DNA of 64,000 bases from Parietaria judaica (taxonomy: Eukaryota > Streptophyta > Magnoliopsida > Rosales > Urticaceae), in NCBI GenBank assembly GCA_954871525.1, contig OX940869.1, forward strand, positions 20,240,001-20,304,000, written 5' to 3'. Within the stretch, counting starts at the first letter, position 1. The number at the start of each line of letters is the position of its first letter. A model generated the notes under the pieces. That model was not told the DNA's origin and ran no database searches. It saw only the letters and a list, made by a program, of their open reading frames with translations. Shown here in pieces: positions 1 through 13,200 of this stretch. A program made the position numbers and the translations under genes.

Positions 1-799
1 TCGAGCAGACGACCGCGTGGTGCGGGCGTCTGCTGCTCGAGGTAGTCGGTTGGATTCCCTGCCATGAGCAGCGGGGGAAGGTCCTCAAGTTTGACCCTGG
101 TCCCTTTCTCGAGACTGAACCCCTCGAAACTGGGGAATAGCTTGTTGACCCTTAGGAATTTTATCCTGTGCTTGATGGTGGACAGGTTGTTGACCACGTC
201 GTCTAAGGTGATTCGGTGGTAGCGCGGCAGGCATAGCTTTATGAGCGTCGGGTTGTCCTGCAGAATTGTCCTCAATGCGGCGTTGGTGACCTCGAAGCAC
301 CATTCAGCGTCAAGGTCTCCATCTTCCCTTGAGACCTCCTCGCCAGCCTCAGGAGATTCTCGTCTTCGAGCCGCTCGCTCAACGGGTTGTAGATACTGAG
401 GTTGCGCCATAGAAGGCTGTTCTCCCGAACCTCGTCGCGCAATGACGTGCACACCATCTCCACCGCGAGGAGTTCCTCGGGCAAAAGATATGGCAGGACC
501 AGTTCCAAAGCGGGGTGTGGTTCACCTGGGATCCTTGGCTCCTCCTGGTCCTGCTGGCTCTCCGTGGTGTCCTCCACCATTGGACACGGCTCGCTGCTTT
601 CCGGCCACTCCTCCTTCTTCCAAAAGTCCATCATTTCGTGATCATCTCCTCCCCGTGGCCCCGTCGTGTCTTCCTTGGGCCATCCCCAACCTTCATCCAC
701 GATAATCTCTGACTCATCTGTGTAGCTTTGGCCAGTAATTTCTTCCCTGAGCGCCATTTTTTCTTCGTATGCTTTCTCCGCCTGTATCGCGAAAACCAT
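1..799 (-). CDS. F-box protein, SKIP14-like (partial, apparent frameshift)
   Basis: Probable substrate-recognition subunit of an SCF ubiquitin ligase. Translation from the ATG at 799 gives an acidic N-terminal stretch of about 90 residues, then an F-box-like segment (residues ~95-140: HPALELVLPYLLPEELLAVE, then a CTSLRDEV and LLWRNLSI pattern) and the first leucine-rich repeat (LLRLARRSQGKMETLTL). This order fits the SKIP14 branch of plant F-box proteins. Near position 301 the frame breaks. The continuation with the expected repeat pattern (CFEVTNAALRTILQDNPTLI, later KFLRVNKLFPSFEG) lies one base out of register and stays open to the window edge, so one base appears to be missing. Either this is a sequencing error or the gene is disabled. 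The 3' end is outside the window. No intron is visible. Confidence 0.75.
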
Positions 800-1209
800 G
801 TTGGTAATCTACATATAAATACAGTTAAGCATTCAAACACACATTGAAAAAAGTAATGCATAATTGAATTGATTAATTTTGTTCAAAAATACAAATAATT
901 GATCTTTTGATTAAAATACACTATCTAAATAATAAATTGATAATTTTATGTATCAATAAATTTCTAATTTTAAGTTGTAATCTTAAATTATTTATTTATA
1001 TATCGCCCGCAATCAACTAGTTAATTATAAAAGAAATATCACGTTACAACGAGAGCAGCAGACTCCCAAACCATAGCCATTTCTTTCTCCTAACAAGAAC
1101 ATTCTAGTACTCCTCACTTACCAGCAAAAAATAAAACAAGTATTTATGCCTCGCCCTTAAATCCAAACATTCAACCTGTTTGTTTCCCGAGAAAATCCCG
1201 ATCAAGAAA
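800..1209. promoter_or_regulatory. Divergent promoter region between F-box and UFD2 genes
   Basis: A 410-bp, strongly AT-rich spacer separates two head-to-head start codons (799 minus, 1210 plus), so both promoters and both 5' leaders must lie here or overlap. TATA-like stretches are present (for example ATTATAAAAG at about 1024), but none is decisive. There is no coding potential. The span before 1210 is short for two independent promoters, so shared elements are plausible but not shown. Confidence 0.5.
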
Positions 1210-4200
1210 ATGGCGACTGCGAGGCCTTCAAGGTCACCGGAAGAGGTCGAGGACATAATCCTCCGCAAGATCTTCCTCGTATCGCTCACTGACGCTTACG
1301 ATTCCAGGATCGTCTACTTGGAGATGACCGCAGCGGAGATTCTCAGCGAGGGTAAGCAATTGAGATTCTCCCGAGATTTGATGGAGAGGATCCTCATTGA
1401 TCGACTTTCCGGCGGGTTCGCGGCCGCGGAGTCGCCGTTCGAGTATCTCGTGGGCTGTTTCCGGCGAGCTCACGAGGAAGGGAAGAAGATCGCCGCCATG
1501 AAGGACAAGAACCTCCGGTCCGAAATGGAGACCGTGGTCAAGCAGGCCAAGAAGATTTCCGTCTCGTACTGCCGAATCCATTTGGGGAATCCGGAGCTCT
1601 TCCCAGGCACGAAGCCGGTGCCGCCTGGGAGCAGCTCCCCGCTTCTGCAGCTGATTTTCTCCGAGCTCGGCACCTCGCTGCACGGCTTCGGCGCGTCGAC
1701 GAGCAGCGGAGCTCAGTCCCCGCCGGGGTTTCTGGAAGAATTCTTCCGGGATGCGGACTTTGATAGTTTGGATCCGATCTTGAAGGGTTTGTACGAAGAT
1801 CTCAGGCTCGGAGTGTTGAAGGTTTCGGCATTGGGGAACTTTCAGCAGCCACTCAGAGCTCTGCAGTTTCTGGTGAGTTTTCCGATTGGGGCAAAGTCTC
1901 TGGTGAACCATCCATGGTGGATTCCCAAAGGCCTGTACTTGACTGGTCGCGCCATCGAAGTGACGAGCATTTTGGGCCCTTTCTTTCACGTCAGTGCTCT
2001 TCCGGATCATACCATATATAAGAGCCTTCCTGACATTGGGTAAGATTCACTTTTTGTCACATTTATGTTCTTCTCTAGATATAAACAAATGCTTTATTTG
2101 TAGCCTATAGGCGTTTAAGCAGAATCACGTTTGTGAAACTTGTTACGAACCAAGATCGGTGAACTTCAGAAATTTTGATTTAACACTCACAAATGACAAA
2201 CCCAATCTCCCATCTTGAGAGAGATTAAGTTCGTGAATGTTTATCGGCTATCTTTCTCATTAGCTTTAGCTTTCTTATCAAGACAATTACAACCTAATGA
2301 GCCAGACCGCCTCTACTCAATTAACCTCTAAATGACACTTAACGGCGTTGACTCGATTAACCCTCGAAACGACACTTAAACCTCTAACTAAACAACAATT
2401 ATCCTAAACGCTCGGGATGCATCACACGAGTGAAGACTCGATATAAGGATGTCTAGTAAATATACAGCTTGAACTTTAAACTCTTCTTTTTGTTCATGGG
2501 ATGGAACTCATTATAATGATGTTTTTGTGTTAGTATTTAGTCATTTTTTTATTTTTTTTTTTCAAAACACCAGGCAGCAGTGCTTTTCAGAAGCTTCAAC
2601 TCGGCGACCAACTGACTTGTTGTCTTCGTTAACCACGATAAAGACAGTCATGAACAGCTTATACGATGGCCTATCGGATGTGCTTCTCTTACTCCTCAAA
2701 AACCAAGATACACGACAGAGTGTTCTCGAGTTTTTTGCGGAAGTTATCAATAAAAACTCGTCCAGGTCTCACATACAGGTACTTCATTCAGCATAGCATA
2801 TTTACAAAATGAGACTATTCCTCATAAATTGTAGCAGTTTTCGCCTACATGCTTGGACATACAACCCATTATAGCTTCTCTCTTCGTGGTGAGTCAAGAA
2901 TATGTACATGCAAATAACGTGTTTCATATGCAATTTTCTCACAGGTGGATCCTATGTCTTGTGCAAGTTCAGGCATGTTCTTGAATTTGAGTGCCGTGAT
3001 GCTCAGGCTTTGTGAACCATTTTTGGATGCAAATTCCACTAAAAAAGATAAGATTGATCCGAATTATGTATTTCATTGTGACCGGTTGAATTTTGGGTGA
3101 GCACTTCTGATCCCAGAACATCAATGCCCTTTATGATGTTTTGTTGTTATCTCTACACTGTCCTAACGATTGGAAACGAATCTGTACTTCCTTTTTAGAG
3201 GGTTGACTGCTCTGTGTGCATCTTCAGAGGAGGTTTCTGAATTGATAAAGAAGAACAGTATGGCGAAAAGTGATGGCGAGAATAGATTATTGCAGTCCCA
3301 AGAAGCCACAAGTTCAGGCAGCAATGCTTCTGGATCCATTAAAATTGCATCGTCGAGCGGTGAAAAAACTACATACAATTTCATATGCGAATGCTTCTTC
3401 ATGACTGCCAGGGTCCTGAATCTGGGCTTGTTAAAAGCATTTTCCGACTTTAAACATTTAGTTCAGGTAATAATGCTTTGTTTATATAAATGGGCGACTG
3501 AGACACCGCATCACATTTCATTTGGTCTTATGAACGTGATTGTTATTTAGTCATTCTTCCATCTTACCTCATTTAAAACAATATTTTTATCGATCTAGGA
3601 CATCTCGAGGTGTGAAGATACTCTCGCCACTCTCAAAGGCATGCAAGAACAGTCACCTTCTCCGCAGCTGCCGCTGGAAATAACTCGTCTTGAGAAAGAA
3701 ATAGAGCTCTTGTCACAAGAAAAGTTCTGTTTTGAAGCTCAGTTATTGAGGGTATGCAAGACTTTTCCCTCACGTCATTTTTTTTTTTCAGCTCTCTACC
3801 TTTGCACGTTCTTACACAAATTTCAAGTTTTTTTTTTCTATTTCTCTCTTCCTTTTTTCATGTTCTCCACTGATTTTATTACATAATAGTTAGCTTTAGG
3901 ATTTCTAAATTTTTTGCTGTATTCAGGATGGAACGCTTATACAGCGTGCCCTCTCTTTTTATCGATTAATGGTCGTATGGCTGGTTGGCATGGTTGGAGG
4001 TTATAAAATGCCCCTGCCATCAACATGCCCAGTGGAACTTGCTTGTATGCCTGAACACTTTGTAGAAGACGCCATGGAATTGCTTATATTTGCTACACGG
4101 ATTCCTAAAGCTTTGGACGGGGTCTTGCTGGTAAACTCTCTGCTTATAGGCTCAGTCCAGTGTCCAAGCCTTTTCAAATCTTACCCTTGCATGATCCGGT

Positions 4201-6342
4201 TGTATCTGCTTCTTTCTTCACAGGATGACTTTATGAACTTCATCATTATGTTCATGGCTAGCCCAGATTATATAAAAAACCCATATCTTAGAGCAAAGAT
4301 GGTTGAGGTCTTGAATTGTTGGATGCCCCGTGGAAGGTGCTTTGTTTCCATTTCACCGGGAATAGTTCCGAGCTCTCTAAATTTTGAAATAGAAATTCCG
4401 CTGTCACTTTCTAACATATTGCATCGGCAGTGGATCGTCTGCTACTGCCAACCTATTCGAGGGTCACCAGCTGTCGCTTGAATATCTCGTGAAGAATCTC
4501 TTGAAGCTATACGTCGACATTGAGTTCACTGGTTCTCATACCCAGGTCAGTAACCTAACAAGGGATGTAACTAGTTTACTCATTGGCTCGGTCGGATTAA
4601 TCTGATAAGGTTTTCTCTTTCAATATATCTGTGAAGTTCTACGATAAGTTCAATATCCGCCATAATATTGCTGAACTCCTGGAATACCTGTGGCAAGTCC
4701 CAAGTCATCGCAACGCCTGGAGAAGGGTAAATACGTCGCTTCTACATTATGTGTTGATTTACAACTACTGAGTTCAATACATTACTAATACTCTGTTTTA
4801 TATGTGTGTAGATTGCTAAGGAAGAAGAGAAGGGCGTGTATCTGAACTTCTTGAACTTCTTGATAAACGATAGCATCTACCTTCTTGATGAAAGTCTAAA
4901 CAAGATCCTTGAACTCAAGGAGCTTGAAGCTGAGATGGCAAACACGGCTGAATGGGAGGCACGACCTGCGCAAGAGAGGCAGGAGAGAACCCGGCAGTTT
5001 CATTCTCAAGAAAATGTCAGTTTTACCCCTAAACAATTTATTTTTTTAATCTGCGGGAAGCTTATTAACTGATACTGTGCTTTCAGATTATCCGCATTGA
5101 CATGAAATTAGCAAATGAAGATGTGAGCATGCTGTCATTTACATCTGAACAGATTACAGCTCCGTTTCTACTTCCCGAGATGGTAATAATATCTATTCAT
5201 ATAAAATATACAAAATATATGCATATATATGATTATTTATATTTTTTTTTTCCAGGTCGAAAGAGTGGCAAGCATGCTCAATTATTTCTTACTGCAACTT
5301 GTTGGGCCCCAGAGAAAATCCCTTAGTTTGAAAGATCCTGAGAAATATGAATTCCGTCCAAAGCAGTTGCTTAAGCAGGTTTGCCTGGACCGGATTCCTT
5401 AATTTACTGCTTTACCATTTTCCCCGTTGCTGCATCAGTTTAGGCAAATAATTGGGAGGTTCTCAACTACTGAATAATTTCAATAATAGTATCTGATCCA
5501 TTAAATTTGTTAAATGTACAAGCAGATTGTCTATATGTATGTTCATTTGGCAAGAGGCGACGGAGAAAAGATCTTTCCAGCTGCCATTTCAAAGGATGGT
5601 CGCTCGTACAACGACGAGGTAATACACGGGACAAATGTTTCCCTATCGACATACTTGATTTTCTGAATTCCTTTTCTTGGAAATTACCGAGTATTATCAT
5701 TATACTCTTAACAATTGGTGCTTGCTTCAGTTGTTTAGCGCTGCAGCAGATGTTCTCCGGAGAATCGGCGAGGATGGGAGGATCATTCAGGAGTTTGTGG
5801 AACTTGGTTCCAAAGCCAGAGTGGCAGCTTCCGAGGCTATGGACGCCGAAGCTGTTCTTGGGGACATACCCGACGAGTTCCTCGACCCAATTCAAGTACT
5901 TTTCTCTTCTCTCATCCGAGTTTTGACAACTACTTAGTGTTTTCGTCTCAACTCCTAATTGAGTTTCGTTTTCTCTTCTTGCAGTACACTTTAATGAAAG
6001 ATCCAGTGATCTTACCCTCGTCCAGAATCACGATTGACCGACCAGTCATTCAACGGCATCTTCTTAGCGATAGTGTTAGTCCCGACTGTTGTTCTATTAT
6101 GCTAAGTATAGAGGTGTTTTATGTGGTTCGGCTAACCTCTTCAACGGCTTCTTGTGTTGCAGACCGACCCGTTCAACCGCTCGCAACTCACTGCGGACAT
6201 GTTGATTCCGAACACAGAATTGAAGGAAAAGATCAAAGAGTTCATAAGGTCTCAGGAAATGAAGCGGCGCGGTGAAGGTCTAAGCACGCAGAGCGCTAAG
6301 GAAATCATTCAAACGACGGAGGGTCATATGCTCATTGATTAG
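1210..6342 (+). CDS. UFD2: Ubiquitin conjugation factor E4 (UFD2/PUB1-type U-box ligase), 16 exons
   Basis: E4 enzyme that elongates ubiquitin chains on substrates together with E1/E2/E3. Plant homologues (Arabidopsis PUB1/MUSE3) act in proteasomal turnover. I could place all 16 exons on GT-AG borders: 1210-2039, 2574-2778, 2945-3096, 3199-3466, 3599-3751, 3927-4130, 4224-4336, 4431-4545, 4637-4726, 4812-5015, 5087-5182, 5256-5378, 5526-5618, 5731-5895, 5985-6074 and 6163-6342. They sum to 3081 nt, in frame, 1026 aa, the usual plant length. The UFD2 core runs from about residue 230 to 910 (for example [54 protein letters not shown]). The C-terminal U-box starts at [10 protein letters not shown] (~residue 928) and includes [14 protein letters not shown] and DPFNRSQLT. 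The start MATARP matches the conserved N-terminus EDIILRKIF. No defect was seen. Confidence 0.97.
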
Positions 6343-7375
6343 ATCTTAATGGGGATGGATTCTTAAGTAGTGCCATTTTCTCTTCTTATACATAGCAGAT
6401 TCACACTACATACATCAAAAACTTGTAAAGAGATTCTGGAGTGTGTAATGGCATCAAATGGAATTATCTTTCATCATTCATCTGCGTTTTGGTTTTACTA
6501 GACATAAGCTGTATTCTTTTATCCCTTTTTACTATTTCTTTTCTAATTTGGTTAAAAAATTATTTTTTCATTATTAAAATTTAACTTTTTTAATTAATCG
6601 TGCAAAACCCAGGTCTTATAGCTTTATTTATAAAAAAAAAATTGGGTTTTGATTTTCAAATCCCGGATTCTGGAAAGAAAAAAAACCCCAGTTTTGACCC
6701 TGCTTTCTCTTTTATATCAGAACTTGTTATAAAATTGAATTCAATTTTTTTTTTCTCTCTTTAGCTCTATCTTTAATAACTTGGACGACGCTACGCCGGC
6801 CATTTTCACTCAGCCAGTTGTTTCTAACTGGACCCAAACTGCATCGTCGGTTTGTAAGACCCTACTTGTGAGATTCACAACAAATGGTTTCTCATCATTC
6901 ACTCACAAGGTACGCGAGGTCGTCGCAGCTGGTAACGTCGAAGATGATCTAGTTCGTGGCCCATCCCGAAACCACACTGATGGCGGCCAACGGAGACGTG
7001 GGATGTCAGAGTATCCAAGTAAAAACAGCCTGCCTGTGTTACCCTATAGTCGTCGCAAATATTAAATACATGCAGTAGAAGAAAATGAAAATATCTAAAT
7101 GGCCTAAAAAATTCAACCAAGTATAACAAGTTCTGTCATGCATCTTAACTGAATAAGACCAAATGGCACCAACTTGTAAGTCTAATACTGAACGTATAAG
7201 AGGTTGGCCTATATCCCACATGAACTATTTCCCTGGTTGTAAAATAATGATAATAGTTGTAATCCTAGCGATGCACCAATGTTTCTGCGTTTAAGCTTCG
7301 TCTGAGTATCGAGCTTCGTGGCTTCTTCTTTTCACTTGATAAGCCTCGTTTTGGCCTCTTCAGACATATTATCGA
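6343..7375. other. Spacer between convergent UFD2 and TrmH-like genes
   Basis: This holds the 3' ends of two convergent genes. The first 430 bp are AT-rich UFD2 3' flank with poly-A and poly-T tracts. Between about 6780 and 7030 the base composition rises and a plus-strand frame is open for 94 codons, but it has no recognisable domain and no splice context. It may be a gene relic. The rest (7070-7375) shows nothing beyond a probable 3' UTR of the minus-strand gene. Confidence 0.4.
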
Positions 7376-9635
7376 TCAGAGCTTTGGAGAGGGAAGCGCT
7401 GCCTTCCGCTTCACATACTCGTTTGCAATACTAATTGAACTTCTACTGTGACGGAGAGAGAACTCGGCCAGTAAGATTTGACTCTCTTCCAATGTTAGAT
7501 CACCGTGACCGCCCTGTAGATTTTTGTAGAGAATTATAAGGAAACATGTGCTCGTTCGATTGAAAATTTCCAAAGTAGAATAAAATAATTGACCATTCTG
7601 TGATTTTCAAAGTTCTGTAAGAGGCAATCAGTAAGTTTACATTAGTTGAAGCTCATATTCTCGTGTCGTGGTATTTTGCTTACCAGGCGAGCATTTCTGT
7701 GAGAGACGGCTTGGTGCATAATGATGCCCGCAGCAACTGAAACGTTGAAGGAGTCGACCATGCCATTCATGGGTATACTGCAACTCATATCCGACAACTC
7801 CAACGCCTCTTTACTTATCCCCCTGCACACAGAAGAACATGAATCTTGGGAAAATCTCATTCCCTCTTTTCATCTTTTGGCAAAACAAAGATTTTTATTA
7901 ATAAAAGAAGATTACAAAGTAAGGACAGAATATAGTTTAAGATCGGCCGGCCCGGCAATCTAAGCCAAACAACGCGAAAGGACAAAATAAAAAGTAAGAA
8001 AAATGTTTGTTAAAGAGAACCAGCCCAATTTCTTCGTGTGATCCGTGGCAAAGGTAATTGACATACCCTTGGCGCAAGGAGAGGATAACATTATGAGTTT
8101 CTTTCGTTAAGTTATTGTCTTTCCAATTAAGTATCAGGTAGTTTCCGTATTAGTAATATGCTAAGACCGAGCCAATAATCAAACCGAAATGAGATCGCTT
8201 CATTGATAAACGATATGCCAATCTCTGAAACAAGAGTTAGACAGGAAACTCTCGCAATCATGTTCGTTAGGAATTTTTCACTAATAAAAGATGACAGGTA
8301 ACCCCCACAATGAGCTCCTTGCACTATTAATCCTTGACCTAAATAATACTAAAGAAAGAAAATACAATTAATGAAATATAAATATTGCGGGTCTAACATA
8401 ATACCAGTCACCAATCCTTAACTTTCACATATAAAACCGAGTCTAAGGCACGCTACAAATACCACTTTATGAGAGAAATGTATACCAATAAACATAAACT
8501 TAACATAGATCAAGACGAAAACTCGAGCAAGGAATCAGCTAAAACTAATAACAAATATATCTCCATATTGTGAGGGTGCAAAGAGAAGGAAGGTCAATTA
8601 CTTGCTCTCATTTCCGACCACGATCGCTGTCGGGCGTGACCAATCCATATCATATACGGACACCTAAAAGACGGCATCGCCAGCGTTAACAATTTACACA
8701 GAATAAACTTTAATCCGTCTTCTTCAAAAGAGATTAGCAAACCCAAACACGAAAAAGATCACATCAAAGTTATTGTATACCGAATCCGTTTTCAAATGCG
8801 TTGTGGCGATGTGGTATCCGCGCGCTTTCAGAGCTGCATAGCAGTCTTTGATGGAGTCCCACAGCTCAATATCCAGCCATTTCTCTGCACCCATGCTCAC
8901 ATGGCGATTCTCTCTATACCTGTCACAAGAATTACACCAATGGAGATCAAATAACCACCATTTTTCGATCCCCGTAACCACGCAACCGTAAGTCCTCGAA
9001 CGAAAACCTAGCAGAAATCCAAGAAAGATATAAAACAAGCTTTCACCTTTGCACCTTTTGGAGCTATCACAAGCGACCACATGAACAGACTGAACCCCTA
9101 ATGCGTCGGCGGAGCGAAACGTTGCCGAGACATTGCCGAAATCGCTGAGCCCTTCGACGACCAAGCAGACTGAGTAGCTCCGATTCCTCACCACCGCCCT
9201 GAACTTCTCCTTCCTCGAATCCATTATGAGCGAGTCCGTCGCTTCCAGCACCTCTCCGCTGGTCAGAAACCCGGTCTCGCACTTGAACCGGTCCAGATAC
9301 GGAAACCAACGCCCCGAATTCCCGGTTCGGGCGAGCTGGACCGGCCGTCTCCGGTCCATCTTCATCATCAGCGCGACGTCGTCCTTGTGCGCGAGCAAGA
9401 GCTCGACGTTGTCCTCGTCCGGAGACTCGGCGTCTTGTTCGATCGCATTCGCCGCTCCGCTGATCGAAACGCAGTGCCTTGAGGGCGCGGCGAGTCTCGG
9501 CGTTGAGGTAGAGAGAAAGAGGGAAGCTGGGTGGGAGGAGAGGCGGAGAGTGGACGAGCTCGACGCGGCGGTGCTGCGGAGAGCGGGAGTTACGGTGAGG
9601 AGAGATGTCCGGACCAGGAATTTGCAGACCGCCAT
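7376..9635 (-). CDS. SpoU/TrmH-family tRNA/rRNA 2'-O-methyltransferase, probably organellar
   Basis: SAM-dependent ribose 2'-O-methyltransferase of the SPOUT class. Exons on minus: 9055-9635, 8781-8919, 8602-8663, 7684-7822 and 7513-7376 (read right to left), 1059 nt in frame, 352 aa. The three SpoU motifs are present in order: motif 1 in GNVSATFRSADALGV (exon 1), motif 2 in SRPTAIVVGNESKGISKEAL (exons 3-4) and motif 3 in CSIPMNGMVDSFNVSVAAGI (exon 4). The N-terminus MAVCKFLVRTSLLTVTPALR is rich in Ser/Thr/Arg and leucine, like a plastid or mitochondrial transit peptide. An upstream in-frame ATG at 9662 is possible, but 9635 gives the better transit peptide. The substrate cannot be deduced. 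A hAT transposon begins 80 bp upstream of the start codon and has cut into the promoter. Confidence 0.92.
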
Positions 9636-10066
9636 TGGCGCCCAGAAGAGTTGTACGGTCAAGACTCAGACAGGCAGAGGCAGATAGAGTTTGAGGTCTT
9701 ACTGTCACTCACTCATAGACCTGTGCACACGACGTCGCCAATCACGACGCGACGCGTCGCGATTCGTCGCGACGAGGAGTGCGAGTCGCGACGACCACGT
9801 CATCGATCCGAGGGGTTGATCGTGTGGCTGAGATTACGCCACGTCATCGATCCGAGGGGAGTGAAAAGTTGTGTTTGTTGGTGGCGAAAATAACACAATT
9901 TTTACCCGAAATTTATTCCCCAACCACAATTATTACCCACTTTACTCGAATTCCAACCCTAAAATTTCAAATTTCAAAATTTTTTCACCCACTTTCTCCT
10001 CACAATTATTCACCCACTTCACCCACCACAATAATTATTCACCCACCCCACCCTCTCCTAAAACCC

Positions 10067-10074
10067 TATAAATA
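10067..10074 (+). promoter_or_regulatory. TATA box of the hAT transposase gene
   Basis: TATAAATA lies about 160 bp before the transposase ATG, in a C-rich, CACCCAC-repeating stretch. The decayed copy has the same box at the matching place. The leader between box and ATG contains a run of short AAAGTTCC-like repeats (10165-10222). Confidence 0.65.
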
Positions 10075-10228
10075 CCACCTCTTCCTCCCTCATTTCCTCA
10101 CCAACAATCTCTCAACTCTCTCTCAAATTCTCTCAACTCTCCAAGTTTTTTCCACTCTCAATCTCCAAAGTTCCAAAGTTCTAAAGTTCCAAAGTTCCAA
10201 TTTTCTAAAATCCTAAAGTTCTATCATT

Positions 10229-13200
10229 ATGTCTCGAAGAAGCGGCGGTAGTTCCGGGGGTCGAAGGGCGGCCAGGAATTTGCAACCCCAATTTCTACAA
10301 GGGGGAACATCGGATACTTGTCCCGACGACTACATTCCCGTTAGGCTACCGGCAGAACTATTCCCTTCCCCTCACAATCCAAATTATCCCGACGATACAG
10401 TACGGTCTCTAAGACCTAGTCTAGTCCGGGCGGTGGCCCAGCACCACGCCAATCCCGACCGTGTGCCCCCAGAGTTGGTCGACGCGGTGGCTCAATGTAG
10501 GGGGGGAAATAACGATCCTTTTTTCAACCTCATGTTACGGGAAGGTGCCGACTACCGAGCTCAAGGTCCCGAAGGTGCCGATCCCGACGAACCTGAAGGT
10601 CCCGAAGATGCCGATCCCGACCAAACCCAACGTCCCGACGATGCCGATCCCGACGACTATCAAACGCCGCCCTCGATCCGTGGTTCAAATATCGGGGTGT
10701 ACCACCGCGGTTCTCCTCAAGCAACCAATCAAGATAGCGGTGAAGCCTCCGTTGCCCGTCCTCGACGAAGTCGACGTCCTTCTACCGGGTAATAACCTTT
10801 AATCCTTTTTTTATTTCATTTATTATTAATTTTTTATTAATTAATAAGTTAGTACTTAATAATAAATAATAATTAATAATTAATAAGTAATAAATAATAA
10901 TTAAAAAAAATAATTGAAAAAAAATAATTAATTTTTAATAATTAATAATTATTAAATAATAATCACTTAAAAGTCTTAGTATGCTCTGTGGTTGCGGTTC
11001 CGACTGATCTTCCACATCAGAAACGATTTTCTTGAGATTTAATTATCATTTAATCATATTATCTTAATTAATTAATTTCGTTTAATTTTTTTTACGATAA
11101 ATATTATAGTTTAATTACCTTTTAGTTTAATTAATTAATTTGTCACGTCTCTTGAAAGTCTTAGTATGCTCTGTGGTTGCGGTTCCGACTGATCTTCCAC
11201 ATCAGAAACGATTTTCTTGATATTTAATAAGTTAACGGGATTAAAAATGGTAATTTGTATGTGTGGTGATTATTATAAAGTTCTTAATGGAATACGGTGT
11301 CTTAGAAAGATTGGTTTTTAAATAAGGTTTGCTTTGCAATCTCCTCCAAGCTAGCCTGGGAACCTCGGGGAGTTCTGTCTAGAAAAGCTTGGGCCTAAAG
11401 CGAGATCATAGCATCCTTTCCAGTCGATCTGGCCGTGGAACCTCGGGGAGTTCCGTCAAAAAGAGCTTGATAATGATTTCCACACATAGAAAATACCATT
11501 TTTAATTTCGTTAACTCTTTTAATTAACTATATGAAATTTAATTAATTAATATGATTAATATTAATATTTAATCCATGTAAAATTAATACCCATTTTTAT
11601 TTTGTTAACCCTTTTTTCTCCCGTATATTTTTAATAGGGAAAGTCCTCCTGCCTTGTTGTGGGGACGACCAAACAAAGCGAAGGTGTGGGATTATTTTCA
11701 CGAGGAACGACGGGTGGAGAACGGTGTTCGAGTCAAGATCGCCACGTGCAAGAAGTGCCATGAAACCCTCGATGCGTTGGGGGACAAAGGAACCGGCTAC
11801 TTGACGCGACATAAGAAAGCGTGCTACGGAGACGGTAACGAGGTAAACACAGCACAGGTAAGTGCTCTTACCACCGAAAATTTACGGAAATGGACCCTCG
11901 AGTGGTTACTGTCTACGGGCGCACCGATGAGTTTGGTGGAAAACCCTGCGCATACACAATATATGCAAAGGGTTAATCCGTCTTACGAACAGTTTTCCCG
12001 TACGACATATACCAGGGACATGGAGTCTGCTTACAAAATGCAAAAAAATTATTTGGTCGATTTTTTCAAAATGTCCAACATTAACGTTGCTTTTACCACC
12101 GACTTGTGGAGCGGTCCGAGTCTTAACGACTATTTGAGTCTGACCGCCCATTACGTCGACGAGAATTGGGATCCATGTCAAAAACTTTTAAACATGTCAC
12201 CATTCGAGTGTCGCCATACCGGCAAAAACATTTCCGATAAATTAATTGAATTATTCAATGATTGGGGTTTGCAAAATCGTATCATTTCTATTACGTTAGA
12301 CAATGCCGCAAACAATAACGCCGCTATTACTATCTTAGAAAATAGTTTGCCCGGTTCTCCTTTTCGTAATATTTTACATCAAAAATGTGCTTGTCACATC
12401 ATTAATTTAATTGCTAGAACGGGGGAACGAAATATTTCAGGGCACGTTGACAAAATACGCGGCGTTGTCGATTGGATCCGGCATTCTCAAACCGTTGTTA
12501 GGTGGAGACGATTTTGTAAAGAGCACAATCATAAAGCTAATAAGTTTGGTTTAGACAACAATACACGATGGAACTCTACATATCTAATGCTTTCAGTTGT
12601 TTGTAGACAGAGATTACCGTTAAGCGCTTTCCTCCTCACCGAACTAGAGGCCTCGGAGCGGATCACGGAGGCAGAATGGGAAATGGCCCAGAAATTCACC
12701 CAATTCCTCAAACCCTTTTACGCTGTTACTTTAAATTTTTCAAACCAAAGACAACCTTCCTTGAATCATGGTCTTTCGGGTCTTTACGAAATTACAAACA
12801 CTTTTTCTGAATTCGCAAATGACCCTGTTATTTCGCCCATGATTGAGGGAATGGTTGCAAAATTCAAAATTTATTGGGATCCACCCCCTTTTTCGTATTG
12901 TTTCGGTGCTATCTTGGATCCCCGTATTATGTTTACGTTCGGGCCTTTGATGTCAGCAATCGGGACAAACTTAGGGGTGGATTACACTGATTATATTAAG
13001 GTTGTTAATGAAGCTTTTTATGAACTTTACAGTGAATACGACCGGCGGTTCCCACAGTTCAACGTGGAGGCGGAGCAAAGGGCAGTTATGGAAAGCCCAA
13101 CCAAGACCGGCCTAGCATTTGTCCGGAGACTGAAGCAAAGACTGGATCGCGGAGAAGCATCGGGATCCGGTACGGCACCGGCACGAGCGGAGGAAACGGA

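Noticed and set aside
1234..2010. 258-codon minus-strand frame opposite UFD2 exon 1
   Set aside because: Mirror of a conserved coding exon; no own motifs and no splice or start context.
6781..7065. 94-codon plus-strand frame downstream of UFD2
   Set aside because: No recognisable domain, no conserved start and no splice signals; noted only as possible relic.
9067..9708. Frames on other phases over TrmH exon 1
   Set aside because: Shadows of the GC-rich real exon, which has the SpoU motifs.
10970..11220. Duplicated intronic motif as a C/D snoRNA pair
   Set aside because: No proper C box (RTGATGA) and D box pair at the unit ends on either strand.
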